A DNA stretch of 64,000 nt from Enterococcus sp. MMGLQ5-1 (GCF_013155265.1 NZ_JABJXU010000009.1:1-64000); one strand, 5' to 3'; counted from the first letter of the stretch, positions 1 through 10,311 are shown. The notes: generated from the letters alone by a model not told the origin. Made by a program: numbers and translations.

Positions 1-352
1 CTTTTAATTGTCAATCTTTTTTTAAATCTTTTTTTAAAAGTTTTTTTTGCTTTCGCCTTTTCCTGCGACAGCTTTCTTATAATAGCAAATCTTATTTTTA
101 CAGTCAACTCATTTTTTAACTTTTTTTTGTAAAATGTATTAAAGTCTTAAATATGAACCACTTACAATTTAATTGAGTTAAAATGATGAAACTGATTGTG
201 GCTTTCGTTTATTAGAAAATTTATATTAATTATAATTGCATTATTTATTAGCTATTATATAGAAAGAATATTTAATATAATATATACAGAATCTTGTTAT
301 TTGTTCTTTGGGTTATGATATAATTAAATGATAAAATTTTTAAGGAGGCATC
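1..352. other. AT-rich intergenic start of window
   Basis: No gene is supported here. The left edge carries TTGACA on the minus strand (about 9-14), which could be the -35 of a leftward promoter whose -10 lies outside the window. The right end holds the promoter and ribosome binding site of the ABC-F gene. The rest is T-rich and A-rich sequence. Confidence 0.5.
294..324 (+). promoter_or_regulatory. Promoter of the ABC-F gene
   Basis: TTGTTA (294-299) and an extended -10, TGATATAAT (316-324), are 19 bp apart. A strong AAGGAGG at 342-348 precedes the ATG at 353. Confidence 0.6.
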
Positions 353-1975
353 ATGCTACAAGCTACAGATATAAGTTTACATTTTAGTGATCGCAAATTA
401 TTCGATGAAGTAAATATTAAGTTCACTCCAGGTAATTGTTACGGTTTAATCGGGGCAAATGGCGCTGGAAAATCGACATTTTTAAAAATTCTTGCTGGTG
501 ATATTGAACCTTCAACTGGACATATCTCAATTGGATCAGAGGAAAGACTCTCTGTTTTGAGACAAAATCATTTTGATTACGAAAATCAGAGAGTAATTGA
601 TGTTGTTATGATGGGGCATAGCGAGCTTTATGAGGTTATGAAGGAAAAAGATGCTATCTATATGAAAGCAGATTTTTCAGATGAAGATGGTTTAAAGGCT
701 GCAGAGCTTGAAGGTCGTTTTGCTGAATTAAATGGTTGGGAGGCTGAATCTGAGGCTGCTCAATTACTACAAAGTCTATATATTTCTGAAGAGCTTCACT
801 ATGTAAATATGAGTGAATTAACCTCAGGTCAAAAGGTTAAGGTGCTACTTGCTCAAGCACTTTTTGGAAAACCTGATGTATTACTCCTAGACGAACCGAC
901 TAATGGATTAGACATTCTATCAATTAATTGGCTTGAAGAATTTTTAATCAATTTTGAGAATACGGTAATTGTTGTTTCACATGACCGACATTTTTTAAAC
1001 AAGGTTTGTACACATATGGCCGATTTAGATTTTGGAAAAATTAAACTTTTTGTCGGAAATTATGATTTTTGGAAAGAATCTAGCGAACTTGCTCAAAAAT
1101 TAATGCAGGATCAAAACGCAAAATCTGAAGAAAAAATTAAAGAGTTGCAAAATTTTATTGCTCGTTTCTCTGCTAATGCTTCAAAGTCTAAACAAGCTAC
1201 CTCGAGAAAAAAAATGCTTGATAAAATTACATTGGAGGATATTCAACCTTCAAGTAGACGTTACCCATATATTAAATTTGTCACTGAACGTGAAATTGGA
1301 AATGATTTGCTCCAGGTCGAAAATCTTTCTGTTACAATTGATGGTAAAAAAGTATTGGATAAAATCAATTTCACTTTAAATAAAGAAGATAAGGTTGCTT
1401 TTATAGGAAGAAATGATATAGCAACAACCACTCTTCTCAGAGTAATCATGGGCGAATTAGAACCTGATTCCGGTAGTGTGAAATGGGGTATAACGACTTC
1501 ACAGTCTTATCTGCCGAAGGACTCATCAAAAGAATTTGATAATGAGCTAACTATTTTAGATTGGCTTAGACAGTTCGCAAGCAAGGAAGAAGATGATAAT
1601 ACTTTTTTACGTGGCTTTTTAGGTCGAATGCTCTTTACAGGTGAAGAAGTTAATAAGCAGGTTAAAGTATTATCTGGTGGTGAAAAGGTACGCGTTTTGC
1701 TTTCTAAATTAATGTTAGCTAAAGCAAACGTTTTAGTATTGGATGACCCTACTAATCATTTAGATTTGGAAAGCATCTCTGCACTAAATGATGGATTGAA
1801 GAATTTCCAAGGTAGTTTACTGTTTACTTCACATGACCATGAATTTATTCAAACACTTGCAAATCGCATTGTCATTATTTCTGAAAACGGAATGATTGAT
1901 CGCTCTGAAATCACTTATGATGAATTCTTAGAAAATAAAGAATTAGTATCTCAAATGAATGAATTATTAAGTTGA
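353..1975 (+). CDS. ykpA: ABC-F family ATPase, YkpA/YbiT type
   Basis: Soluble two-domain ABC protein without membrane segments, 540 aa. ABC-F proteins act on the ribosome, relieving stalled translation or protecting it from antibiotics; the role of the YkpA branch is not settled. The first domain has Walker A GANGAGKS (34-41), a signature in SELTSGQKVKV and Walker B ending LLLDEPTN. A linker rich in Lys and Glu follows (about 245-310). In the second domain the Walker A site reads GRNDIATTT from residue 352, with Thr358 where Lys is expected, and the catalytic Glu is Asp465 in LDDPTNHLD. Loss of the Walker A Lys is, as I recall, shared by YkpA; the Asp is an additional change. AAGGAGG precedes the ATG. 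The acetyltransferase gene follows 19 bp downstream, so the two are probably cotranscribed. Confidence 0.9.
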   Translation: MLQATDISLHFSDRKLFDEVNIKFTPGNCYGLIGANGAGKSTFLKILAGDIEPSTGHISIGSEERLSVLRQNHFDYENQRVIDVVMMGHSELYEVMKEKDAIYMKADFSDEDGLKAAELEGRFAELNGWEAESEAAQLLQSLYISEELHYVNMSELTSGQKVKVLLAQALFGKPDVLLLDEPTNGLDILSINWLEEFLINFENTVIVVSHDRHFLNKVCTHMADLDFGKIKLFVGNYDFWKESSELAQKLMQDQNAKSEEKIKELQNFIARFSANASKSKQATSRKKMLDKITLEDIQPSSRRYPYIKFVTEREIGNDLLQVENLSVTIDGKKVLDKINFTLNKEDKVAFIGRNDIATTTLLRVIMGELEPDSGSVKWGITTSQSYLPKDSSKEFDNELTILDWLRQFASKEEDDNTFLRGFLGRMLFTGEEVNKQVKVLSGGEKVRVLLSKLMLAKANVLVLDDPTNHLDLESISALNDGLKNFQGSLLFTSHDHEFIQTLANRIVIISENGMIDRSEITYDEFLENKELVSQMNELLS

Positions 1976-1994
1976 TAATAATAGGAGGTTTATT

Positions 1995-2552
1995 TTGAAA
2001 TCTGAAGTCAAAATCCGTGTTGGTAGTGAAGAAGACATCGAACAATTAATAAATTTGGTCATGCTTGTGATTGAGGATATGGATTTACCATTACTAAAAG
2101 AAATTGGAGAAGCAAAAACAAGAGCCATGTTAATAGAAAGCTCCAAAAATTCGGGTGATAGATATTCCTTCCGACGTGCAATTGTTGCAACAGTAAATGA
2201 AAAGATTGCAGGTGTCCTATTTGGTTACCCAAGTGAAGAAGAAGCCACAATAGATAAAACATTTAATGAAATTAGTCCAATGCCTTTGTTCAACTCTAAA
2301 GAAACATATGGTAATGAATGGTATATTGACACGCTAGTAACTTCTCCAAACTATCGAGGTCAAGGTGTTGCAAGGCGATTAATTCAAAGTGTACCAAATT
2401 TCGCTAGTATCGAACAGAAAGATGTTGTTGGTTTAAATGTGGATATTAATAATATCGCTGCCAAAAACCTTTACAAATCTTGCGGTTTTGTAAAGGTTTC
2501 GGAAACTGTTATTGGAAGTCACCATTACGATCATATGTATTGGAAATATTAA
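1995..2552 (+). CDS. GNAT family N-acetyltransferase
   Basis: 185 aa. Acetyl-CoA-dependent transferase fold; the acetyl-CoA pyrophosphate loop is seen as RGQGVARRLIQ near residues 115-125, and the C-terminal part has the usual N-x-x-A-K-N-L-Y-K-S-C-G-F pattern (AAKNLYKSCGF). The substrate cannot be told from sequence. The start codon is TTG at 1995, supported by AGGAGG at 1983-1988. It lies 19 bp after the ABC-F gene and ends in a shared bidirectional terminator, so it is likely the second gene of a two-gene operon. Confidence 0.85.
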   Translation: MKSEVKIRVGSEEDIEQLINLVMLVIEDMDLPLLKEIGEAKTRAMLIESSKNSGDRYSFRRAIVATVNEKIAGVLFGYPSEEEATIDKTFNEISPMPLFNSKETYGNEWYIDTLVTSPNYRGQGVARRLIQSVPNFASIEQKDVVGLNVDINNIAAKNLYKSCGFVKVSETVIGSHHYDHMYWKY

Positions 2553-2553
2553 A

Positions 2554-2591
2554 TTAAAGCACCTCTCAGCCATTGTTGAGAGGTGCTTTAA
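2554..2591. terminator. Bidirectional terminator, GNAT / rexA
   Basis: Perfect 15-bp stem (2554-2568 with 2577-2591) and an 8-nt loop, A-rich on one side and T-rich on the other. It lies between the converging acetyltransferase gene and rexA. Confidence 0.9.
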
Positions 2592-2610
2592 TTTATTAAT
2601 TTTTAACTTT

Positions 2611-5600
2611 TTATATTTCAATCACTTCAACTGGTTCCATACTGAGCGCAATGAGATAAGTTTTGATGCTCTTTGCTTGATTTAGGCTTTCGCTTAAGGC
2701 CTTGGCATAAACCTCAATTTGTTTTCTGTAGCGTTGAATCAGTGTTTCACGTGAAACATTATGATCTGTCTTATAGTCAAAGAGAATTATTTTATCATCT
2801 AGCTCAAAATAACCGTCAATTACCCCTTTAATCAAAACATGGTCCCTTTTTTCTGTGAATATTTCAAAATCAAAATCAAAATTGCTAATCACATTTGTAT
2901 CCACTAACATTGAAAAAGGCTGTTCTCGGCATAGGATTCCATTTTTAGCAGCATTTACAATATCTTTCCCTAGTAAATTTTCTGTAAAGAAAATGACAAT
3001 TTTTTGGAAAAAAAATGTAATTCTTTCTATTTCTGCTGGAATAAGCTGATCCATATTATTAGCTACTGTATCATAAATTTCTTTTTCTAAATCTTCAGAA
3101 GTAAAATCTATTTTCTGTAAAAGCTCATGGATTAAGCTACCAAACTCTGCCCCAGACAATCTTTTTGTATCTGGCTTAAAAATTGGAAAATCAAAGGTTG
3201 GATTTAATAAGGAAGCCGGTTGAATACAATCATCCAATAAGGTCTCGTATCTTTTCTTAATTGCTGATGGAGTCTGAATAGTTGGCATTTGAATAGCTAC
3301 CAAATTTTTTTGATTGTACTCATCTGCCGAATCTAAAATTCGTTTAGCTAAACGTGCGTCCTCAATCCATGATTGTTCTGACTCAAACGGTTGAGTTAGC
3401 GCATTAAATACATTAAATGAAACCTCATTTTGTTGAGGGATAGTTGCCTGCTCAATATCAAAATCGGTATAAATAGTGACTTTAGCACCGATTGCTTCAG
3501 AAATGAATGTTTTTTTTATCGGTTTTTCAATGCTCCAAAGTATACCGCCAATCCAATTTAAATAATTATCCGATATTCTTAAAGAATTTGAGAGAATGCC
3601 CGTTTTTTCATCAATCTTATTTTTCCAATTATCAAAAAAAGTACTTTCTGCCGTTCCAAATCCTGGATCGCTAGATTTAACTGTTTGACTTGCACTTGCA
3701 ACGGTCCCAGTTAGATAAAGTTTTTTTTCAGCTCTAGTCAGTGCAACATATAACAATCGCATTTCTTCAGCAATCAAATTTTTTTCTTTAATCATTTTAT
3801 TAACTGTATATGGAATAGTTTCCATTTCAATTAACGAACGAGAATATGGAACCAGTGCTTTAATTGAAACACCGTTCTCTCTGGTGATAATCGTATTTTT
3901 ATTTAAATCACCCTTATTGAATTTTCCTGCTAAATTAACAATAAAAACATAAGGAAATTCTAGACCTTTACTCTTGTGAATCGTCATAACTCGTACAGCA
4001 TCAACCTTTTTTTCAATTGGTGCTTCCTCAAGATCATTTGAGCGTTGTAAATAGCTATCGATAAAATGAATAAATTGAAATAATCCTTTATATCCATTCA
4101 TTTCAAAAGACTTGGCTCTAGTTAATAGAGCCTGTAAATTTGCCTGTCGCTGTAATCCTCTGGTCAGACCACCAACATAATCTAAATAATATTTTTCCTG
4201 ATATATTTTTAATATTAATTCATAAATACTATGTGTCACCCGAAAATCGCGCCACGAATTTAAAGCTAACAAAAAATCCGATATTTTTTGTTTTAGTTCA
4301 TTTGAAATTAAATTCGAATCATCCCCTATTAATTCACAGGCAACATTTAACGCATCATAATATTTTGAAAACCGATTTTGAAGTCTAATTTTCATTAACT
4401 CATCTTCATTAAAATTGAACATTGGCGATCGCATTAAAGCAACTAAATCAATATCACTATATGGATTATTAATTGCTCTTAAGGTTGCCAGCATTACCTT
4501 AATTTCTATCGACTGTAAATAATTTGCTTTTCCATCCATTAAAACAACCGGAATATCATGGTTAGCTAAGATTGATTCAATTACGGCATTTTGATTTCTA
4601 TTTCTAACTAAAACAGCAATATCTTTAGCTGGAACGCCTGATTTAATTAATTCATTAATTTTTTGAGCAACAATTTCAATTTCCCCCGCCTCAACATCTG
4701 AGCTTTCAGATTCAATCAATTGCTTTGTTTTATCCTTTTGATAAATCAATAATTCTGGATAATTTGTTGAGTCAACCGCCATAGGAAATGTTAAATTTCC
4801 AAATTTCAAATGCTCTGCTTCATCGTAATTCATATTTGTTAATTGATAATCAAATAGCCGTTCAAAAATTGAATTAGTAAAATGTAAGACTTCCTGATGA
4901 GAACGAAAATTTTCTTTTAGCCTAATCACCTGGCCACCATTTGTATTTAAATACTGTGATTGCTTTTCTAAAAATAAGTTAGGATCTGCTAAGCGAAAAC
5001 CATAAATTGATTGTTTAACATCTCCAACCATAAATCGATTTTTCCCATTGCTTAACAAGTTTAAAAGTGTATCCTGCATATGATTCGTATCTTGATATTC
5101 ATCAACCATAATTTCAACATATTTATCTTTATAATAATTCAGTATATCTGAATTATTACTCAAGAGCTTAATTGCCAAATGATTTATATCAGCATACTCC
5201 AATAAATTTTTGTCCAATTTTGCTTCAAAATATTTACGATAGAATAAAATTGAAAACTTTTGTAAATAAATCGTCAATTTTATGAAATAATCTTTGTAGG
5301 ATTCAATAACAGATTTATTTCTGAATACAAGTAAAACCTTCTGATAAATATTATCAAATTCTGATTTAATTACTGGATAATTAATTCGTTCATCATCATC
5401 CTTAATTTGACGGAGCGTTAAAAGCTGTTTTCCATCGTCTGTTTTCCCGACTATAATAAAGGAATCGATAATCTCGCTAATATCACAGCCGTTCTTTAGA
5501 GAAGTAATGTATGCTTCATATTGTTCAATTCGTTTAGCTAATAATTCGATTTTTCTTTGATGATCTTTTTTTCCCCATAAAATAACATCATTATCTATTA

Positions 5601-6504
5601 ATCTCTTAATATATAGGGTGAATTTTTGTAAAACATTTGTAAAACTTTCAGTTAAATCCTGTGGAAAATCGTTAAAATTTTGATATTTTTGATAACCACT
5701 TAGCATTTCAGTTTCAAGCCATTTCATTGGATCAGGTGTACTCTCGGCAAATCGATGAATTTGTAAAATGGCACTAAAGAAACCCTTATCGCTTCTATCA
5801 TTAGAAAAATTACGTATCAACCTCGAAAAATCAATTTTATTGAAGTCCACATACTTTTCCATCAAGAAGTCATTTTCGAGTGAAATAAATACTTCTTCTT
5901 TTAAATTTTCTATTTCTGTTTGATCATTTAATAATCGAAAATTTGGATCAATATTTAACAAATAATAATAATTTCTAATTAACTTCCCAGAAAAACTATC
6001 CATGGTTAGAATATCAGAATTTGGTAAATCTTTTAGTGCCTGCCTATACCTTTGCTTTTCCTCCGTATCAGCTGTATTAGCAAGTTTTGATCTTAATATT
6101 TTTTCGAGGCGTTCCTTTAACTCATTGGTAGCCATATTTGTAAAGGTAGAAACAAATAAATCTGTTAACCTAATACCTCTAGATATCCGATCAATAATAC
6201 GCTCAATCATTACAAATGTTTTTCCGCTACCTGCTGAAGCAGCAAGCAATAAATTATTGCCATTACTATAAATTGCTTCGATTTGTTGATCTGTTTTTTC
6301 TTTTAACGAATTCATTGACATTTTATTTTTTAATATTTCTTGCTTAAGTTTTTCTTGCTCCTCCTTTTGATTGGAATGTTTGATTAATCTTTCTAATTCT
6401 ACACATTGCTTTTTTAATTCTTCACGAATTTTTTGATTCAATTTTCTAGTTTTTGCTTCGTTCACAATAAACTCTTTTATTTCCTGATTATTTGCTAATG
6501 CCAT
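2611..6504 (-). CDS. rexA: ATP-dependent helicase/nuclease subunit A (RexA/AddA)
   Basis: 1297 aa, the helicase-nuclease subunit of the RexAB (AddAB) complex that resects double-strand ends until Chi for RecA-dependent repair. UvrD-like motifs occur in order: AASAGSGKT (Walker A, near residue 90), STFTNMATNELKERL (Ia), MVDEYQDT (II), VGDVKQSIYGFR (III), RLKENFRS (IV), MTIHKSKGLEFP (V) and LLYVALTRAEKKLYL (VI). The C-terminal RecB-type nuclease has LIHELLQKIDF, then GVIDGYFE and ILFDYKTD with the metal-binding Asp and the Asp-x-Lys pair. AAGGAG precedes the ATG at 6504. It lies 46 bp downstream of rexB and is probably cotranscribed with it. A perfect parS sequence is embedded in the coding region at 2743-2758. 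Confidence 0.95.
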   Translation of the reverse strand: MALANNQEIKEFIVNEAKTRKLNQKIREELKKQCVELERLIKHSNQKEEQEKLKQEILKNKMSMNSLKEKTDQQIEAIYSNGNNLLLAASAGSGKTFVMIERIIDRISRGIRLTDLFVSTFTNMATNELKERLEKILRSKLANTADTEEKQRYRQALKDLPNSDILTMDSFSGKLIRNYYYLLNIDPNFRLLNDQTEIENLKEEVFISLENDFLMEKYVDFNKIDFSRLIRNFSNDRSDKGFFSAILQIHRFAESTPDPMKWLETEMLSGYQKYQNFNDFPQDLTESFTNVLQKFTLYIKRLIDNDVILWGKKDHQRKIELLAKRIEQYEAYITSLKNGCDISEIIDSFIIVGKTDDGKQLLTLRQIKDDDERINYPVIKSEFDNIYQKVLLVFRNKSVIESYKDYFIKLTIYLQKFSILFYRKYFEAKLDKNLLEYADINHLAIKLLSNNSDILNYYKDKYVEIMVDEYQDTNHMQDTLLNLLSNGKNRFMVGDVKQSIYGFRLADPNLFLEKQSQYLNTNGGQVIRLKENFRSHQEVLHFTNSIFERLFDYQLTNMNYDEAEHLKFGNLTFPMAVDSTNYPELLIYQKDKTKQLIESESSDVEAGEIEIVAQKINELIKSGVPAKDIAVLVRNRNQNAVIESILANHDIPVVLMDGKANYLQSIEIKVMLATLRAINNPYSDIDLVALMRSPMFNFNEDELMKIRLQNRFSKYYDALNVACELIGDDSNLISNELKQKISDFLLALNSWRDFRVTHSIYELILKIYQEKYYLDYVGGLTRGLQRQANLQALLTRAKSFEMNGYKGLFQFIHFIDSYLQRSNDLEEAPIEKKVDAVRVMTIHKSKGLEFPYVFIVNLAGKFNKGDLNKNTIITRENGVSIKALVPYSRSLIEMETIPYTVNKMIKEKNLIAEEMRLLYVALTRAEKKLYLTGTVASASQTVKSSDPGFGTAESTFFDNWKNKIDEKTGILSNSLRISDNYLNWIGGILWSIEKPIKKTFISEAIGAKVTIYTDFDIEQATIPQQNEVSFNVFNALTQPFESEQSWIEDARLAKRILDSADEYNQKNLVAIQMPTIQTPSAIKKRYETLLDDCIQPASLLNPTFDFPIFKPDTKRLSGAEFGSLIHELLQKIDFTSEDLEKEIYDTVANNMDQLIPAEIERITFFFQKIVIFFTENLLGKDIVNAAKNGILCREQPFSMLVDTNVISNFDFDFEIFTEKRDHVLIKGVIDGYFELDDKIILFDYKTDHNVSRETLIQRYRKQIEVYAKALSESLNQAKSIKTYLIALSMEPVEVIEI
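2743..2758. other. parS: parS centromere-like site inside rexA
   Basis: TGTTTCACGTGAAACA, a 16-bp perfect palindrome identical to the Bacillus parS consensus bound by ParB/Spo0J. It lies within the rexA coding sequence, where it encodes part of NVSRET, about 7.5 kb left of dnaA. Confidence 0.9.
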
Positions 6505-6550
6505 TTGAACTCCTTTTTATCAAGCAACACTATCTATTTCAGCAATAAAA

Positions 6551-9500
6551 TTAACGATTATCATTTACTGCCGGGTCTATAGAACTCAAATTTTTATTTC
6601 CAACTAAGCGCCCGTTGTGAATATCGGGCTCATAGCGACAAATCGATTTAAATTGACAATATTGACAACCAATTGAAACCTTTTTTGAATTAACTGCTGG
6701 ATTAATTTTAACCCTTCCTGATAATAATTCATTACCTGCGTTTACAAATAATTTACGATTGTTGTCTATTAAATGGTTAACTTGAGCCTCACTAAAAGTG
6801 TTTACTTTATTAAAATTATAAACGGACTTCAATTCATCATTAAAACTATCAAAGGTCTCTTTAACATATATTCCGTTATATATCAGACTTTTTAACTTTT
6901 CACTTGCCACAGTTTCATCAGTCAGACCTGTCAACTCATTTAGCTTGATGATTGGTTCATTAAAGTGAAGATACGCAGCGCCCCATAGGCTACTTTTATC
7001 CTTTTTGTAAACATTTTGTAAAAAATCTAAATAGGTAATCAGCTGAAGCTGCATACCATCAAGCGCCTTTTTCAAATCAAATGATTGATTACCTGATTTA
7101 TAATCAACTGCGCCAATTGTATGATTTATTTCATCAATTCGATCAATAAATCCTCTTACTTTGAGCTCTTTTTGACTTACTAAATCAAAATTCAAGCCAG
7201 AAATACCATCCCTGCCAAAGCCAAATTCTGTTGCCTTAATTTGAATAGGCAGCCCAATTTGTTTTTTTAATATTAGCGCCATATTATTTATTATCTGATC
7301 AAATTGCTGTTTATAATATTGGTTAATCGCATTAAAATCAAAATATATTTGGAATTCAGTAGTTGCTAGTTTAATTGCATTTTCTAATTGACTATCAAAT
7401 GATGATTTATCAGGAAAATCATCTGCGAGCAATATTTCAAAGACACGGTGTAAATAATTACCTTGTATTCGATTATCTAATGTCATTGTGTCAACTTCTT
7501 GTAAATTTAAACTATTTGCCAAATAATACTTATATTCACAATGATAAAAATTTTCAAAGCTTGATACCGAAGCATTAATCTGTTTTGGATAAAGTACATT
7601 CAAGGTTTCCTTAACAATTGGTGTCGGTGTAATTGATTGATCTAAGCTTTGAAAAATTGCTTGATACTTAAAGTTTTTCTTTAATAGGATGCGATACATG
7701 ATTTTCCAAAAGGTAACATTGGGTTGTCCGTCAATTTCAGGCTTACTAAGTAATTCACGAGATATCACACCTAAATCTTCCAATAGACCATCATAAGAAC
7801 CTATCATTCTTGGATTTACTTGTTCTAAGCTATTTGGTTGATTTACTTTTTTTCTAACCAAAAGTTCGGATTGTAATCTTTGAATATAAATTGATTGACT
7901 AACTGCAGTATCCAAATAAACTACTGAGCTACTTAATATTAATTTATTATTTGCAGATGCTAAAAGTTGACTAGCAGTAAATATGGATTTACTAGAGCTT
8001 TCCTGTCTCTTTACTTCTAATTTACCATCTTTTGACAAATTATTAATCTCTATTCTTTCATCATCAGTCAGCAAAGAGTGGTTCTGAGCAATCTTGGGAA
8101 AATTTGTTGCATTCAAACCAATTGCGTAGACATAATCAGCAGCATCCGGTCTAATTAGCTCATATGACTTTATCTGAACCAAATCGATTGCTGCCGGAAT
8201 TTTTTTGAAAACAGCCTGTTTTATCCCCGCTGAAAGCATTTCAACAAAATATTCATCACTAGACTGATAGATGCTATTATACTCTTTTAAAATTGACATT
8301 AACGTATCCCAAGCTTCCCTATCTTGGTTTATCTCATCTTGTGTTGTTGCCAACTTAGCTAATTTGATGTAATTAGGACGAATATAATCAAGAACTCCTA
8401 AGAAAGCGTTAAAGGTCGGTTTTTTTATAAAATTTGCAATGACTGAACTTGCCGATATTAAACATTCCTGAATTAGCTTAAAATTTTTAAATTCAATTTT
8501 CGCAAAATTCTCCATTTCCTTTGGCCCATTATTCATCTGCCACTTTTGACTAAAAAAATTGTGACCAGAAATACCATTTTTTAATATATATACCTCAAAC
8601 CGATCAATTATCTGCCGATATTCATTGTCTTGGCTATCATTTAATGCGACAAAATCAAAAGGCAATAATTCTGTTCTAAGCACTCTCATAACATCAGTAT
8701 ACTGATAATTATATTGAGATAAGGCAATTAAACTCTCAATAAATTCAACTAATGGATGATTAGCCTGCTTTACCTCTCCATCAAAATAATAATGAATTTG
8801 ATATTTATTAAAAATTGGTTGAATAATACCGTCATAATCCGCTAAATTACCACATAAAACCTGAATTTGTTGATATTTTACACCTGTACTTACCAAATAT
8901 CTAATATCTTTAGCAACTGATTTTATTTCTTCTATCATGTTGATATTTTCCCAGGTTTCAATATACTGATTGTTCGACAAATCAAATTGATTATTATTTC
9001 CATCCCATTCGTTGATTTTTTCCCATGCATTAACTAATACTTCTTTTTCAGAAAAGGGATCTTTGTCAATTAATTGTAATTCTTTTGACACTTTTTTATT
9101 TACAAAAGAGATGCTTTTTCCAAAAAAATCTATTTCTGATTTGATTTTTTTTGTAAAATCAAGAGTTGCTTCGTAAATATTTCCGTCAACTATTTGACAA
9201 TTAATAGCTGGCTCTGATATATGAAGCGCAACCAACACTTCAATTCCAGCAGATTCTAAACACTTGATCAAGTTTAACTCGATTGGGCTTAATCTTGAAA
9301 AGCCTTCTAAAATAATTAAGCTGTTCTCCTTAAGATTAACCTGTTTTTTTTCAAGCTGCTCAATCAGCACTTCAATTGTATTTTCCTGTCTAAATTTTCC
9401 AGCTAAGCTTTGGTAGTAATGTTTTAAAATCAAAGCTAATTCTTGATATTTTAACGTTTCTGGTAACGTCTCAAGCTCAATACAGGACTCCTCCAATTCT

Positions 9501-9874
9501 TTACTTAAATCAACCAGCTGAGTCAAAAAACCAATTTGATTGATTTCTCCTTTGAAAACTGTTAAGGCATCCTCTTGCTTTAATTTTGCTAATACTTTAC
9601 GAAAAACCATTAATTTACCCGTATCTGTTAATTGAACCTGATTAAATATGGGATTATCCTTCAATAAATACCAAGCAAATCTTTTAAAGCTAAGCACTTG
9701 AAGTTTGATTTGCGCATGTATTGTCATTTTTTCCAAAATTTCGCGCTCTAAATCAAAGCTCATCGAAGTCGGGACAAGATAAAACACTTCTCTCTTGTTT
9801 TCAATCGCTTTCTCAGCAATTTTAATGACTTCGTCAGTTAAATTTTCGGTAAAGCTTCTATAAATTATTTTCAT
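6551..9874 (-). CDS. rexB: ATP-dependent helicase/nuclease subunit B (RexB/AddB)
   Basis: 1107 aa from the chosen ATG. Partner of RexA; AddB-type subunits help recognise Chi and cut the second strand. The N-terminus (MKIIYRSF) lacks a Walker A motif, as is usual in RexB. The C-terminal nuclease has RGFIDRID and VDYKSG. Four cysteines fit the AddB iron-sulfur staple: one in FYHCEYKYYL (about residue 777) and three in GCQYCQFKSIC near the C-terminus with C-x2-C-x5-C spacing. I chose ATG at 9874 because GAGGTG precedes it; a GTG at 9886 would add four residues and also has AAGGA upstream. It is divergent from dnaA, with the origin between. Confidence 0.93.
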   Translation of the reverse strand: MKIIYRSFTENLTDEVIKIAEKAIENKREVFYLVPTSMSFDLEREILEKMTIHAQIKLQVLSFKRFAWYLLKDNPIFNQVQLTDTGKLMVFRKVLAKLKQEDALTVFKGEINQIGFLTQLVDLSKELEESCIELETLPETLKYQELALILKHYYQSLAGKFRQENTIEVLIEQLEKKQVNLKENSLIILEGFSRLSPIELNLIKCLESAGIEVLVALHISEPAINCQIVDGNIYEATLDFTKKIKSEIDFFGKSISFVNKKVSKELQLIDKDPFSEKEVLVNAWEKINEWDGNNNQFDLSNNQYIETWENINMIEEIKSVAKDIRYLVSTGVKYQQIQVLCGNLADYDGIIQPIFNKYQIHYYFDGEVKQANHPLVEFIESLIALSQYNYQYTDVMRVLRTELLPFDFVALNDSQDNEYRQIIDRFEVYILKNGISGHNFFSQKWQMNNGPKEMENFAKIEFKNFKLIQECLISASSVIANFIKKPTFNAFLGVLDYIRPNYIKLAKLATTQDEINQDREAWDTLMSILKEYNSIYQSSDEYFVEMLSAGIKQAVFKKIPAAIDLVQIKSYELIRPDAADYVYAIGLNATNFPKIAQNHSLLTDDERIEINNLSKDGKLEVKRQESSSKSIFTASQLLASANNKLILSSSVVYLDTAVSQSIYIQRLQSELLVRKKVNQPNSLEQVNPRMIGSYDGLLEDLGVISRELLSKPEIDGQPNVTFWKIMYRILLKKNFKYQAIFQSLDQSITPTPIVKETLNVLYPKQINASVSSFENFYHCEYKYYLANSLNLQEVDTMTLDNRIQGNYLHRVFEILLADDFPDKSSFDSQLENAIKLATTEFQIYFDFNAINQYYKQQFDQIINNMALILKKQIGLPIQIKATEFGFGRDGISGLNFDLVSQKELKVRGFIDRIDEINHTIGAVDYKSGNQSFDLKKALDGMQLQLITYLDFLQNVYKKDKSSLWGAAYLHFNEPIIKLNELTGLTDETVASEKLKSLIYNGIYVKETFDSFNDELKSVYNFNKVNTFSEAQVNHLIDNNRKLFVNAGNELLSGRVKINPAVNSKKVSIGCQYCQFKSICRYEPDIHNGRLVGNKNLSSIDPAVNDNR

Positions 9875-9939
9875 TTGACACCTCACTCATCATCCTTTCC
9901 TCCATTTTATCATGTTTTATCTAAAACTTCTTTTCCGCA

Positions 9940-10231
9940 TTTTCCACAGGTTTTATCCACAGGACTGTGGAGTTTTCTTCACAGGTTTTAGTTTTTCTGA
10001 CAGAGTTTTCCACATTTTTTTCAAAGTTAACAGCCTGTGAATTAGTAATTCACATATCCACTTTTTACTGTGGAAAAACTTTTAAAAGACTAATCTAATA
10101 GGCTTTTAATTTATTTTTTATCTGTGGACTTTTAAAAGTTTTTTAAGTTATTCACATAATTTAATGGGGTGTGGATAAGTTTTTTCTGACAATTGTGGAT
10201 TTTTTTTCCACATTTTATATTTCTGTGGATA
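9940..10231. other. oriC: oriC, DnaA-box cluster upstream of dnaA
   Basis: At least three exact DnaA boxes (TTATCCACA 9953-9961; reverse TGTGGATAA 10170-10178 and 10223-10231). One-mismatch boxes lie at 9940-9948, 10006-10014, 10069-10077 (reverse), 10148-10156, 10194-10202 (reverse) and 10203-10211. This is the upstream half of a bipartite origin like that of Bacillus. Binding here should also autoregulate dnaA. Confidence 0.9.
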
Positions 10232-10311
10232 AATCTCTTCCCGCATGTTAAAATTTTCTTTGTGATTAATAAAATAATTTAAATAATAAATAGCAGTGAG
10301 TTGGAGCAAAA

